From NCBI GenBank assembly GCA_910579675.1, contig CAJTUF010000010.1, positions 27,868 through 91,867 on the forward strand: a stretch of DNA of 64,000 bases, given 5' to 3'. Positions 22,773 to 35,897 of this stretch are shown here, piece by piece (the first letter of the stretch is position 1; each line of letters opens with the position of its first letter). Under the pieces are notes generated by a model. It did not search any database. It saw only the letters and a program-made list of their open reading frames with translations, and was not told where the DNA came from. The translations under genes and the position numbers were made by a program. The DNA comes from an uncultured Muribaculaceae bacterium. GTDB lineage: Bacteria > Bacteroidota > Bacteroidia > Bacteroidales > Muribaculaceae.

Positions 22773-23426
22773 TTATTGCATTGTTACTTTGCGGATGGCC
22801 GACTCAATGGGGTTGTTGCCGGATTCGCTTATCATGTCGTATATCCGGGCTAAAGCCTCGTATTCATCGGCTATCATCCCGGCTGTGAGCATTGCCAGAT
22901 CATTGTCGATGCTTGCCTGCTGGATGCGGAGATATTCGTCGATGTCGATGTCAATGTCGAGGGCCGGTTCAGGCTGCGGGGCTGCAAGGGCATTGGCGGC
23001 GGCTGTAGAGCTGTCGCCATTATCCTCAGGAGCGGCCTTGGTCAAGGGTGCCGGCATAGTGGCCGAAGGGGGAGGCAGCTGAAGCTCCAGCCGGGCCAAT
23101 GGCTGAGGCGCTGAGGGGGTGGGAGCATTGTCGGTGAGTGTCACCGCTATGCCCGATGCCACAATCACACCGAGGAGTGCAGCGGCTACATTCATGATCC
23201 ATCGCATCTTCAGCCGCGGCCCGGCTATGCGGGGGCTGAAGCGTGCCCACTCGTCGGCCATATCAAACCGGGTGCGGGCAGCCGACGCGGTGGCTATGGA
23301 CGCCGACATCTCGTAGATGTCGCGCAGCTCGGGGTCGTTGCCGATCAGGGCCAGTTCCTCGTCAGACAGGGATGCAGGCGCGTCGAGCATCTTTGCTGTC
23401 AATATCTCTTTCTGCTGTTCGGTCAT
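22773..23426 (-). CDS. Single-pass membrane protein, probable sigma-accessory factor
   Basis: About 217 residues. An acidic N-terminal cytoplasmic part (about 1-75, LDAPASLSDEELALIGNDPELRDIYEMSASIATASA) precedes one membrane helix (about 77-97, WIMNVAAALLGVIVASGIAVTL), a Pro/Ala-rich spacer and an extracytoplasmic tail with a DIDIDIDEYLRIQQ stretch. This topology and its place directly after the ECF sigma gene fit a Bacteroidetes anti-sigma-like protein, although no FecR or ZAS motif is visible. A GTG at 23435 overlapping the sigma stop (GTGA) is an alternative start. The function is inferred from position. Confidence 0.78.
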   Translation of the reverse strand: MTEQQKEILTAKMLDAPASLSDEELALIGNDPELRDIYEMSASIATASAARTRFDMADEWARFSPRIAGPRLKMRWIMNVAAALLGVIVASGIAVTLTDNAPTPSAPQPLARLELQLPPPSATMPAPLTKAAPEDNGDSSTAAANALAAPQPEPALDIDIDIDEYLRIQQASIDNDLAMLTAGMIADEYEALARIYDMISESGNNPIESAIRKVTMQ

Positions 23427-23431
23427 GATTC

Positions 23432-23908
23432 TCACGATTTAAAATGGTCTCTCAGTTTTTTGAGGGCGCCGACAAGGTATTTGTTGACCGCCGCAACCGA
23501 CACTCCGAGGCTGTCGGCAGTCGCGCGGTAGCTCAATCCCTCGGAGTAGATTTTCGCTATAACCTGCTGCTGGCGTGGCGTCAGCAGGGTGCTGATAGCC
23601 GCGGAGATCTCCTCGCTATGCTGCCCGGGATCGAAATCGTCGGGCGGCGGTTCGAGCGACAGCCGGCGGTGGATCTTCTCGCGGGTGTCGAGTGAGCGCA
23701 GGCGGCTCAGACATGCGTTGCGCACCGCGCGGAGGATAAATGCCGTCGGATTGCCGATAGTCTCATCCGACTCCCAGAGCTTCAGAAACACCTCATGGAC
23801 CACATCGCGGGCCTCGTCTTCCTCATGTAGCAGGCTCATGGCCAGCCTCATCGAGGCCGGGAAGCAGCGGGTGTAGAGAGTTTCAAACTCCGAGGGTGAA
23901 TAATTCAT
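23432..23908 (-). CDS. ECF RNA polymerase sigma factor (second copy type)
   Basis: 158 residues. Region 2 (about 5-75: FETLYTRCFPASMRLAMSLLHEEDEARDVVHEVFLKLWE) and region 4 (about 100-155: LLTPRQQQVIAKIYSEGLSYRATADSLGVSVAAVNKYLVGALKKLR) are both complete. The start MNYSPSEFETLY (23908) is preferred over an in-frame opening at 23968. It belongs to the FecI-like group common in Bacteroidales. It heads a three-gene operon with a single-pass membrane protein and an exported protein, parallel in layout to the cluster at 4005-6412 but without sequence similarity obvious by eye in the accessory genes. Confidence 0.92.
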   Translation of the reverse strand: MNYSPSEFETLYTRCFPASMRLAMSLLHEEDEARDVVHEVFLKLWESDETIGNPTAFILRAVRNACLSRLRSLDTREKIHRRLSLEPPPDDFDPGQHSEEISAAISTLLTPRQQQVIAKIYSEGLSYRATADSLGVSVAAVNKYLVGALKKLRDHFKS

Positions 23909-24012
23909 TGGTCGATGGTATGTCAGTCCGTCTTGTATATATATTGACGCACGACCACTCCGGATCATTACCCTTGCAGAGCGAAAAAATGCTGTTTTTT
24001 TTGCGCGGAGGT

Positions 24013-24056
24013 AAAAAAATTCAGGCCGGCGCAGTCGTCACGACGCTCCGGCCTGA
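24013..24056 (-). terminator. Rho-independent terminator of the rpoBC operon
   Basis: TCAGGCCGG and CCGGCCTGA form a perfect 9-bp stem (24021-24029 with 24048-24056). On the minus strand it is followed by AATTTTTTT. Confidence 0.85.
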
Positions 24057-24070
24057 TGGGATTATATGAT

Positions 24071-24101
24071 GTCCGGGCCGGGGGAGGGGGATGGCCCGGA
24101 C
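24071..24101 (-). terminator. Hairpin just after rpoC
   Basis: GTCCGGGCC and GGCCCGGAC form a perfect 9-bp stem with a purine-rich 13-base loop, 30 bases past the rpoC stop and before the main terminator. It lacks a T run and may protect the 3' end or aid termination. Confidence 0.5.
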
Positions 24102-24131
24102 GGGGGTTGGGGTCAGTAGTTGATGTGGATA

Positions 24132-28451
<4,320 letters not shown>

Positions 28452-28490
28452 GAAGGGAAGTATGGTGGATTGTAGAGGTATGAGAGATGC

Positions 28491-31400
28491 TTATTGATCG
28501 AGAGAGATGCTGAGGCCGAGGCCGCGGAGCTCGTGGAGAAGCACGTTGAGCGATTCGGGGATGCCGGGGGTGGGCATCGGATCGCCTTTGACGATTGCTT
28601 CGTAGGCTTTTGAGCGTCCGGTGACATCGTCACTCTTGATGGTGAGGATCTCCTGAAGGATGTGGGCTGCGCCGAATGCTTCGAGCGCCCACACTTCCAT
28701 CTCACCGAAACGCTGGCCGCCAAACTGTGCTTTACCGCCGAGAGGCTGCTGAGTGATGAGCGAGTAGGGGCCGATGGAGCGTGCGTGCATCTTGTCCTCA
28801 ACCATGTGGCCGAGTTTGAGCATGTAGATCACGCCCACGGTAGCGGGCTGGTCAAAGCGCTCGCCTGTGCCGCCGTCGTAGAGGAATGTCTTGCCGTAGC
28901 GGGGGATGCCGGCCTTGTCGGTCCAGGCATTGAGGTCGTCGAGGGTTGCACCGTCGAAGATCGGGGTAGCGAATTTCTCGCCGAGTTCGCGGCCGGCCCA
29001 TCCGAGAACGGTCTCGAAGATCTGGCCGAGGTTCATACGCGAAGGCACACCCAGAGGGTTAAGGCAGATATCGACAGGAGTACCATCGGCGAGGAAGGGC
29101 ATATCTTCCTGGCGGACGATGCGGCTCACGATACCTTTGTTGCCGTGACGGCCTGCCATTTTGTCGCCGACGGAGATCTTACGCTTCTTGGCGATGTAGA
29201 CTTTGGCCATCTGCATGATGCCCGAGGGGAGCTCATCGCCTATCGACACATCAAACTTGCGTCGGCGCAACTCGCTCTCTGTCTCCTTCGATTTGCGGAG
29301 ATAGTTGACGATGGTGGCGCGGATGAGGTCGTTGGTGTGCTCATCTTCGGTCCAGTTCGAGAGGTTGATGGTGTCGTACTTGAGGTTGGCGAGGTTGGAT
29401 GCGGTGAAGGATGCTCCGACGGGGATATTGTCGTTGCCGGTATAGTCCTTGATGCCGCGCGAAGTGTATCCGGCGGTGAGCTTGAGGAGCTTATCAACCA
29501 ATATGTTGGTGAGAGCCTGGAGCTTTTCGTCGTATTCCTCCTGAAGCTTGGCCTGGATGGCGTTGATGCTGTTGGAGGTGCGGCCGCGCTTGACGGCACG
29601 CTGGAAGAGGTTGGTGCCGATCACTACGCCCTTGAGCGAGGGGGATGCCTTGAGTGAGGCGTCTTTTACGTCGCCGGCACGGTCGCCGAAGATGGCTCGG
29701 AGGAGCTTCTCTTCTGGGGTGGGATCGCTTTCGCCCTTAGGGGTGATCTTGCCTATCATTATATCGCCGGGCACCACATGGGCACCGACGCGGATGATGC
29801 CGTTCTCGGCGAGATCCTTGGTGGCGTCTTCGCTCACGTTGGGGATGTCGCTGGTGAGCTCTTCCATACCGCGCTTGGTTTCGCGCACTTCGAGCGAATA
29901 TTCGTCGACATGGACAGAGGTGAGGATATCCTCGCGCACCACGCGCTCGTTGAGCACGATGGCATCCTCATAGTTGTAGCCTTTCCAGGGCATGAATGCC
30001 ACTTTGAGGTTGCGTCCGAGGGCGAGCTCGCCATTTTCGGTGGAGTAGCCTTCGGTGAGGATGGTGCCGCGGCTCACACGCTGACCTGCCTTGCAGATGG
30101 GGCGGAGGTCGATGGTGGTGTTCTGGTTGGTGCGGCGGAATTTGGGCATATGATACTCCTTGACAGCGCTCTCAAACGATACGAACTCCTCCTCTTCGGT
30201 GCGGTCGTAGCGGATGCGGATCACCCGTGCGTCGACATATTCGATGGTGCCTTCGCCCTCGGCTGTGATCTGGGTGCGGGAGTCGCGGATGAGCTGACCC
30301 TCGAGTCCGGTGCCTACGATGGGGCTTTCGGAGCGGAGCAGGGGCACAGCCTGGCGCATCATGTTTGATCCCATGAGAGCGCGGTTAGCGTCGTCGTGCT
30401 CAAGGAATGGGATGAGCGATGCTGCAATGGAGGCGATCTGAGTGGGGCTCACATCCATGAGTTCCACCTGATCGGGGGCCACGATGGGGAAGTCGGCGTC
30501 GAGACGTGCTTTCACACGGTCGCGCACGAAGGTTCCGTCGTCGTTGAGAGGGGCGTTGCCTTGAGCGATGATCTTACCCTCTTCCACCTCTGCGGTGAGG
30601 TAAACGATCTCATCGTTGTTGAGGTTGACCTTAGAGTCGGTCACTACGCGGTAGGGAGTCTCGATAAATCCGAGGTCGTTGATCTTGGCATATACGCAGA
30701 GCGACGAGATCAGGCCGATGTTGGGGCCTTCAGGAGTCTCGATAGGACAAAGACGTCCGTAGTGGGTATAGTGCACGTCGCGCACCTCAAAGCCTGCGCG
30801 CTCACGCGACAGACCGCCGGGGCCGAGGGCACTCATACGGCGCTTGTGGGTCATCTCGGCAAGAGGATTGGTCTGGTCCATGAACTGGCTCAGAGCATTG
30901 GTGCCGAAGAATGAGTTGATCACCGACGATATGGCCTTGGCATTGATGAGGTCGATAGGAGTGAACACCTCATTGTCGCGCACATTCATGCGCTCACGGA
31001 TGGTGCGCGACATACGTGCGAGGCCCACATTGAACTGGTTGCAGAGCTGCTCGCCTACGGTGCGCACGCGTCGGTTGCTGAGGTGGTCGATATCGTCGAC
31101 ATCGGCCTTGGAGTTGATGAGCTCGATGAGATACTTGATGATGGCGATGATATCCTCCTTAGTGAGCACACGCACATCGGGGTCAGTGTCGAGGCCGAGC
31201 TTCTTGTTGATGCGGTAACGGCCCACGTCGCCCAGGTCGTAGCGCTTTTCTGAGAAGAAGAGGTTGGTGATCACCTCGCGGGCGCTTGCGTCGTCAGGAG
31301 CGACGGCGTTGCGCAGCTGGGTGTATATATATTGAATGGCCTCACGCTCGGTATTGGTGGGGTCTTTCTTGAGAGTCTCGAAAATGATAGAGCGCTCGGA

Positions 31401-32306
31401 GGAGCTTACGTCGTCGCGGTGGAGGAGGACGGTCTTCACGCCGCTTTCAAGGATTTTTTCGACATCCTCTTCGGTGAGCTTTGTCTCACGCTCCACAACC
31501 ACTTCGGTGCGCTCCACGGGGCTGATCTCACCGGTGTCCTCGTCGACATAGTCCTGGACCCAGGTGCGTGAGATACGTCCGGCAAGAGTACGGCCGATGG
31601 CGTCTTTCATGTTCTTCTTGTTGACCTTCACCTCTTCGGCCAGACCGAAAGTCTCGATGATCTCCTTTTCAGTCTCCAGGCCGATGGCGCGGAGCAGAGT
31701 GGTGACAGGGAGCTTCTTCTTTCGGTCGATGTAGGCATACATGACATTGTTGATGTCAGTGGCAAACTCGATCCATGAACCGCGGAAGGGGATGATACGG
31801 GCTGAGTAGAGCTTGGTGCCGTTGGCATGGATGCTCTGACCGAAGAACACGCCGGGCGAGCGGTGGAGCTGCGACACTACGACGCGCTCGGCACCGTTGA
31901 TGACAAAGGTGCCCTTCTCGGTCATGTAGGGAATCTGGCCCAGATACACATCCTGTACTACCGTGTCGAAGTCCTCATGATCGGGATCGGTGCAGTAGAG
32001 CTTGAGCTTTGCCTTCAGCGGAACGCAGTAGGTCAGGCCGCGCTCCAGACACTCTTCGATGGTGTAGCGGGGCGGGTCGATGTAGTAGTCGAGAAATTCG
32101 AGCACGAAATTGTTTCGTGTGTCGGCTATGGGGAAGTTCTCCGAGAAAACCTTGTACAGTCCCTCTTTGGTGCGCTTCTCGGGAGGAGTGTCAAGCTGCA
32201 GGAAGTCTTTGAACGAACGCAGCTGAACCTCCAGGAAGTCGGGGTAGGGGAGCGGGTTCTTCACCGAAGCAAAGTTAACGCGGGGTTTATCTGTTGTTAC
32301 TGACAT
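28491..32306 (-). CDS. rpoB: DNA-directed RNA polymerase subunit beta
   Basis: The second-largest RNA polymerase subunit, 1271 residues, complete. The rifampicin pocket is at about 464-520 (ALSQFMDQTNPL, THKRRMSALGPGGL) and retains the Asp, His and Ser positions most often changed in resistant strains, so no resistance substitution is evident. Other landmarks are YGRLCPIETPEGPNIGLI, the conserved GDKMAGRHGNKG region, and the C-terminal clamp GGKAQFGGQRFGEMEVWALEA. It is separated from rplL by a 332-base spacer with two hairpins, and lies 39 bases before rpoC. Confidence 0.99.
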   Translation of the reverse strand: MSVTTDKPRVNFASVKNPLPYPDFLEVQLRSFKDFLQLDTPPEKRTKEGLYKVFSENFPIADTRNNFVLEFLDYYIDPPRYTIEECLERGLTYCVPLKAKLKLYCTDPDHEDFDTVVQDVYLGQIPYMTEKGTFVINGAERVVVSQLHRSPGVFFGQSIHANGTKLYSARIIPFRGSWIEFATDINNVMYAYIDRKKKLPVTTLLRAIGLETEKEIIETFGLAEEVKVNKKNMKDAIGRTLAGRISRTWVQDYVDEDTGEISPVERTEVVVERETKLTEEDVEKILESGVKTVLLHRDDVSSSERSIIFETLKKDPTNTEREAIQYIYTQLRNAVAPDDASAREVITNLFFSEKRYDLGDVGRYRINKKLGLDTDPDVRVLTKEDIIAIIKYLIELINSKADVDDIDHLSNRRVRTVGEQLCNQFNVGLARMSRTIRERMNVRDNEVFTPIDLINAKAISSVINSFFGTNALSQFMDQTNPLAEMTHKRRMSALGPGGLSRERAGFEVRDVHYTHYGRLCPIETPEGPNIGLISSLCVYAKINDLGFIETPYRVVTDSKVNLNNDEIVYLTAEVEEGKIIAQGNAPLNDDGTFVRDRVKARLDADFPIVAPDQVELMDVSPTQIASIAASLIPFLEHDDANRALMGSNMMRQAVPLLRSESPIVGTGLEGQLIRDSRTQITAEGEGTIEYVDARVIRIRYDRTEEEEFVSFESAVKEYHMPKFRRTNQNTTIDLRPICKAGQRVSRGTILTEGYSTENGELALGRNLKVAFMPWKGYNYEDAIVLNERVVREDILTSVHVDEYSLEVRETKRGMEELTSDIPNVSEDATKDLAENGIIRVGAHVVPGDIMIGKITPKGESDPTPEEKLLRAIFGDRAGDVKDASLKASPSLKGVVIGTNLFQRAVKRGRTSNSINAIQAKLQEEYDEKLQALTNILVDKLLKLTAGYTSRGIKDYTGNDNIPVGASFTASNLANLKYDTINLSNWTEDEHTNDLIRATIVNYLRKSKETESELRRRKFDVSIGDELPSGIMQMAKVYIAKKRKISVGDKMAGRHGNKGIVSRIVRQEDMPFLADGTPVDICLNPLGVPSRMNLGQIFETVLGWAGRELGEKFATPIFDGATLDDLNAWTDKAGIPRYGKTFLYDGGTGERFDQPATVGVIYMLKLGHMVEDKMHARSIGPYSLITQQPLGGKAQFGGQRFGEMEVWALEAFGAAHILQEILTIKSDDVTGRSKAYEAIVKGDPMPTPGIPESLNVLLHELRGLGLSISLDQ

Positions 32307-32442
32307 CTATAGTAGGGGAGGTGAAGTGGAAGAAGATTCGGGGAGGGAGGAAAAAACGTAATGAGGAAGGAGAGAAGGATAAGTGACCGTCGACAAATGT
32401 AAATACCCTTGGCGCAGACACTTATAATCGGCGGCAGCGGGT

Positions 32443-32465
32443 GGCCGAAAAGAGATTTTTCGGCC
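32443..32465 (-). promoter_or_regulatory. Stem-loop in the rplL-rpoB spacer
   Basis: GGCCGAAAA and TTTTCGGCC form a perfect 9-bp stem with a 5-base loop. It may be an RNA-processing or pausing element; no ORF is present in this spacer. Confidence 0.45.
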
Positions 32466-32580
32466 TCCACGCGGTCGCTGATGATATGCAGTGGCATCGC
32501 TCCTATCATCCTTGTCGATGCCATTTAGATTGACGGCTGAAAAGGATGCCGGCAGATGCCGCTTTGAGTTATACACAAAA

Positions 32581-32616
32581 AGGTAAAGTATCAACCCTTG
32601 GGGCGACACTTTACCT
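32581..32616 (-). promoter_or_regulatory. Attenuator-like stem-loop after rplL
   Basis: AGGTAAAGT and ACTTTACCT form a perfect 9-bp stem, 22 bases after the rplL stop. Its U content is low, so partial termination or processing is more likely than a full stop; bacteria commonly lower expression of rpoBC relative to rplJL at this point. Confidence 0.5.
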
Positions 32617-32638
32617 ATGGGTCTGACAGTCAGGCCTA

Positions 32639-33013
32639 TTATTTGAGTTCGACTTCGGCGCCGGCCTCTTCGAGCTGCTTCTTGAGACCCTCGGCGTCGG
32701 CCTTTGCTACACCTTCCTTGATAACGGAGGGAGCGCCATCGACCATCTCCTTAGCCTCCTTGAGGCCGAGACCGGTGAGCTCCTTAACGAGCTTAACGAC
32801 TGCGAGCTTGCTTGCGCCGGCCGACTTGAGGACAACGTCGAACGAAGTCTTCTCTTCAGCGGCTTCGCCAGCAGCGGCGGGACCGGCAGCAACTGCTACA
32901 GCTGCAGCTGCGGGTTCGATGCCGTATTCGTCCTTGAGGATCTGGGCGAGTTCGTTAACTTCCTTAACGGTCAGGTTTACTAATTGTTCTGCAAAAGCTT
33001 TGAGATCTGCCAT
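32639..33013 (-). CDS. rplL: 50S ribosomal protein L7/L12
   Basis: A 124-residue stalk protein that recruits translation GTPases. The N-terminal dimerisation and L10-binding part (1-37) is followed by an Ala/Gly/Glu-rich hinge (about 38-55, AAAAVAVAAGPAAAGEAAEE) and the C-terminal domain (about 56-124, EKTSFDVVLKSAGASKLAVVK). It is downstream of rplJ after a 107-base gap and upstream of the rpoB spacer. The usual bacterial order rplKAJL-rpoBC is preserved. Confidence 0.98.
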   Translation of the reverse strand: MADLKAFAEQLVNLTVKEVNELAQILKDEYGIEPAAAAVAVAAGPAAAGEAAEEKTSFDVVLKSAGASKLAVVKLVKELTGLGLKEAKEMVDGAPSVIKEGVAKADAEGLKKQLEEAGAEVELK

Positions 33014-33120
33014 TGTATTGATGAGTTTTTTGTTGTTTTTTTTTACTTTGGGTTGGTAGCCGGAGAGAGGGATGGTAGCTCGGAAGAGCGAAAGTGGATT
33101 GAAAAGGGATCAGGCCCGAA

Positions 33121-33648
33121 TCAAGCCTCTTCCTTCTTCGAGAGAGTTTCCAGAATGCCGTGAAGCTTGCTGCCGCCCGAAGTGAGGGCCGAAACAACGT
33201 TCTTGGCAGGCGACTGAAGGAGCGCGATAACGTCGGCGATGAGCTCGTTCTTGCTCTTGATAGCGCAGAGAGCGTCGAGCTGGTCAGCGCCAAGATAAAC
33301 GGTCTCTTCAACGTATGCACCCTTGAGGAGGGGAAGCTTGTCGTCCTTCTTTACGAAGTCCTTGATGAGCTTGGCGGGCGCGTTGGCCACGTTGGTACAC
33401 ATCAGGGTGGTAGGACCGGCGAGAGCGGGGTAGATTTCGCTGTAGTCACCTTCGAGGCTTTCAAGGGCCTTGTGGAGAAGGGTGTTTTTCACCACGAGGA
33501 GCTTGATGTCGGCCTTGAAGCATGCACGACGGAGATCAGAGGTCTTCTCAGCGTTGAGACCGGCGGTCTCTACGAGGTAGAAGCTGGGATATTGTTTTAC
33601 GGTTTCAGCTATCTGGGCTATTACCGTTGCTTTATCTTCCTTTTTCAT
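33121..33648 (-). CDS. rplJ: 50S ribosomal protein L10
   Basis: 175-residue stalk base protein. The N-terminal ribosome-binding domain (MKKEDKATVIAQIAETVKQYPSFYLVETAGLNAEKTSDLRRACFKADIKLLVVKNTL) is followed by a C-terminal helix that binds L7/L12 dimers. It starts 31 bases after the rplA stop. In many bacteria the L10-(L12)4 complex represses its own mRNA; the short gap leaves little space for such a leader here, so a control site, if any, would lie elsewhere. Confidence 0.97.
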   Translation of the reverse strand: MKKEDKATVIAQIAETVKQYPSFYLVETAGLNAEKTSDLRRACFKADIKLLVVKNTLLHKALESLEGDYSEIYPALAGPTTLMCTNVANAPAKLIKDFVKKDDKLPLLKGAYVEETVYLGADQLDALCAIKSKNELIADVIALLQSPAKNVVSALTSGGSKLHGILETLSKKEEA

Positions 33649-33679
33649 GATGATGCTTTAGCGATTGAGGGGTGAATGC

Positions 33680-34375
33680 TTATTCGGCAACAGTCTTGGA
33701 GTCGACCTTCACACCGGGACTCATCGTGCTCGAAAGATAAATGCTCTTGATATATGTGCCTTTGGCGGTTGCGGGCTTGAGCTTGATCAGGGTATTGATG
33801 AACTCACGCGCATTGTCGCGCATCTGCTCGGGAGTGAAGCTCACCTTGCCAATCGAAGAGTGAACGATACCATTCTTGTCGACCTTGAAATCGATTTTAC
33901 CCTTCTTGACTTCCTCTACGGCCTTGGCCACGTCGTTGGTCACAGTGCCGCTCTTAGGGTTAGGCATGAGACCACGGGGACCGAGCACACGACCGAGGGC
34001 ACCGATCTTACCCATGATGGCAGGCTGAGTGATGATCACATCAACGTCAGTCCATCCACCTTTGATTTTCTCGATATATTCGTCAAGGCCAACATAGTCG
34101 GCGCCGGCAGCCTTAGCTGCGGTCTCGGCGTCGGGGTTGCAGAGCACAAGCACCTTAACCTGTTTGCCGGTGCCGTGGGGGAGGGTAACAACACCGCGCA
34201 CCATCTGGTTGGCTTTGCGGGGATCCACACCGAGTCGCACGTCGATGTCGAGCGATGCGTCAAATTTGGTGTAGGTTATTTCCTTTACCTTTTCGGCTGC
34301 CTCGGCAAGCGAGTACGATTTCCCGGCTTCAATCTTCTCTAAAGCAAGCTTTTGGTTTTTAGTCAGTTTACTCAT
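33680..34375 (-). CDS. rplA: 50S ribosomal protein L1
   Basis: 231 residues, full family length. It forms the mobile L1 stalk at the E site and often represses its own operon by binding the leader mRNA. The signature segment is near 120-145 (IMGKIGALGRVLGPRGLMPNPKSGTVT). It lies 15 bases after the rplK stop. A structured leader upstream of rplK (34880-34998) is a candidate L1 binding site. Confidence 0.98.
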   Translation of the reverse strand: MSKLTKNQKLALEKIEAGKSYSLAEAAEKVKEITYTKFDASLDIDVRLGVDPRKANQMVRGVVTLPHGTGKQVKVLVLCNPDAETAAKAAGADYVGLDEYIEKIKGGWTDVDVIITQPAIMGKIGALGRVLGPRGLMPNPKSGTVTNDVAKAVEEVKKGKIDFKVDKNGIVHSSIGKVSFTPEQMRDNAREFINTLIKLKPATAKGTYIKSIYLSSTMSPGVKVDSKTVAE

Positions 34376-34390
34376 GTCAATTGAAGTTTA

Positions 34391-34834
34391 TCAGTTATTG
34401 CCGGGGAATTGACCCTTAACGGTGATACCCATGCTGCGGGCGGTACCGGCCACCATACGCATGGCGCTTTCTACCGTGAAGCAGTTGAGGTCGGGCATCT
34501 TGTCTTCTGCTATAGTCTTGACCTGCTCCCAAGAAATCTCAGCCACCTTGTTGCGGTTAGGCTGGGCCGAGCCTTTCTTGATCTTAGACGCTTCCATCAG
34601 CTGAATGGCCACCGGGGGCGTCTTCACGACAAAGTCAAAGCTCTTGTCGGTGTAATATGTAATTACGACCGGAAGCACTTTGCCGGCTTTGTCCTGAGTG
34701 CGGGCATTGAACTGCTTGCAGAATTCCATGATGTTGATGCCCTTGGAGCCTAAGGCGGGACCAACTGGAGGAGAGGGGTTGGCTGCTCCTCCCTTTATCT
34801 GCAATTTGATTTGTCCAGCAATTTCTTTAGCCAT
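34391..34834 (-). CDS. rplK: 50S ribosomal protein L11
   Basis: 147 residues. The N-terminal domain MAKEIAGQIKLQIKGGAANPSPPVGPALGSKGINIMEFCKQFN includes the Pro-rich thiostrepton-contact region (PSPPVGPALG, about 20-30); the C-terminal 23S-binding domain follows from about 75. It belongs to the GTPase-associated centre. It is the first gene of rplKAJL, with a 168-base spacer separating it from nusG. Confidence 0.98.
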   Translation of the reverse strand: MAKEIAGQIKLQIKGGAANPSPPVGPALGSKGINIMEFCKQFNARTQDKAGKVLPVVITYYTDKSFDFVVKTPPVAIQLMEASKIKKGSAQPNRNKVAEISWEQVKTIAEDKMPDLNCFTVESAMRMVAGTARSMGITVKGQFPGNN

Positions 34835-34879
34835 TGTTAAATCTTATTGTTTTGTAGGGGGTGGGTTGAAATGTCAGAA

Positions 34880-34998
34880 CTGACGAGCATGTAGCCGACT
34901 CATAATTTCGTTGCCTCGTAACACAGGCTCGGAAAAGACCGAGTCAAAACTTCAAATGAGCCTCGAGATGCGACGGAGTCGCTCACCGGGGCTCGTAA
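34880..34998 (-). promoter_or_regulatory. Structured leader of rplK-rplA, candidate L1 autoregulatory site
   Basis: On the minus strand GAGCC and GGCTC enclose an inner GCGAC-TCC-GTCGC hairpin, followed by a second stem ACTCGG/CCGAGC... around TCTTTT. L1 classically binds its own leader in this position in many bacteria; the specific L1 motif was not verified. Confidence 0.4.
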
Positions 34999-35002
34999 GA
35001 AA

Positions 35003-35572
35003 TCATACACGCTCTACTTGCGAATTTTCCAATTCAAGGGGCGTCTTGCGGCCAAAAATCTTGACCATGACTTTGAGCTTCTTCTTCTCGCGGTCAACCT
35101 CCTCGATCTCGCCGGTAAATCCGATGAAAGGCCCGTAGTTGACCTTCACCGTTTCGCCCAGCATGAAGTCGTTGGTGCCATCGTCGGTGGTGTCGATGAG
35201 TTCGTCGGCAGCGCCGAGCATTCTCATCACCTCGCTCTGACGCAAAGGCTCAGGAAGAGCCGATTTGTCGCGTCCGCGGAGGAAGTCGATGACGTTGGTG
35301 GTGTTGCGGAGCTCATGAAGCACTTCGCCGTGAAGGATGGCTTCAACAAAAACGTAGCCGGAGTAGAGATTCTTCTCCTTGATCACCTTTTTGCCGTTGC
35401 GCATTGTGAGCACCTTCTCGGTCGGAATCAATACCTGAAAGACATATTTGCCCAGATCGGTGTTGCGTATAGCAGCATCGAGTACTTCCTTAACCTTAGC
35501 TTCCTTACCGGAAATGGCCCGAAGCACGTACCAGGCTCTTCTCTCTTCAGGTTTCTCCATTGTTTCGTCCAT
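35003..35572 (-). CDS. nusG: Transcription termination/antitermination factor NusG
   Basis: A 189-residue elongation factor binding RNA polymerase, Rho and ribosomal S10. The NGN domain is at about 12-120 (AWYVLRAISGKEAKVKEVL, GYVFVEAILHGEVLHELRNT). The KOW domain is at about 135-189, with NYGPFIGFTGEIEEVDREKKKLKVMVKIFGRKTPLEL. It has the extended N-terminus usual in Bacteroidetes. It follows secE after 109 bases and precedes rplK. Confidence 0.97.
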   Translation of the reverse strand: MDETMEKPEERRAWYVLRAISGKEAKVKEVLDAAIRNTDLGKYVFQVLIPTEKVLTMRNGKKVIKEKNLYSGYVFVEAILHGEVLHELRNTTNVIDFLRGRDKSALPEPLRQSEVMRMLGAADELIDTTDDGTNDFMLGETVKVNYGPFIGFTGEIEEVDREKKKLKVMVKIFGRKTPLELENSQVERV

Positions 35573-35681
35573 CGTCGGTCTTTGTGAGATGAAATGGTTG
35601 ATACTTTAGGGTTGATTCACTTGCGAACAGGTCATTGCTGACACTTTCCTTTTGGCGAAAAAAATGGGCGCGGCCCCTATA

Positions 35682-35882
35682 TTAGTGACCGAGTCCGTAA
35701 ATAAAGTGCATGATACCGTTTATGGCCATGTCCATAACCCAGATTATCAATGCGATAATGATGGAAGCGATAAGCACGATAATCGAGCTCTTGATCAGCT
35801 GCCCTTTGGTTGGCCAAGAAGTCTTATAGCGAAGCTCGTTATAAGACTCCTCGATGTCCGTGAGTAGTTTCAGTTTTTTCAT
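35682..35882 (-). CDS. secE: Preprotein translocase subunit SecE
   Basis: A 66-residue single-helix SecYEG subunit. A short amphipathic segment (ESYNELRYKTSWPTKGQLIKS, with the conserved SWPT) precedes a transmembrane helix (about 33-56, IIVLIASIIIALIIWVMDMAI). The start at MKKLKLLTDIEE (35882) is used; a longer frame runs into the tRNA-Trp sequence and is excluded. It lies between tRNA-Trp and nusG, the conserved position. Confidence 0.95.
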   Translation of the reverse strand: MKKLKLLTDIEESYNELRYKTSWPTKGQLIKSSIIVLIASIIIALIIWVMDMAINGIMHFIYGLGH

Positions 35883-35897
35883 TTCTGATTTTGTTGG

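Noticed and set aside
28491..32306. Rifampicin-resistance substitutions in RpoB
   Set aside because: The key Asp, His and Ser positions keep their wild-type residues.
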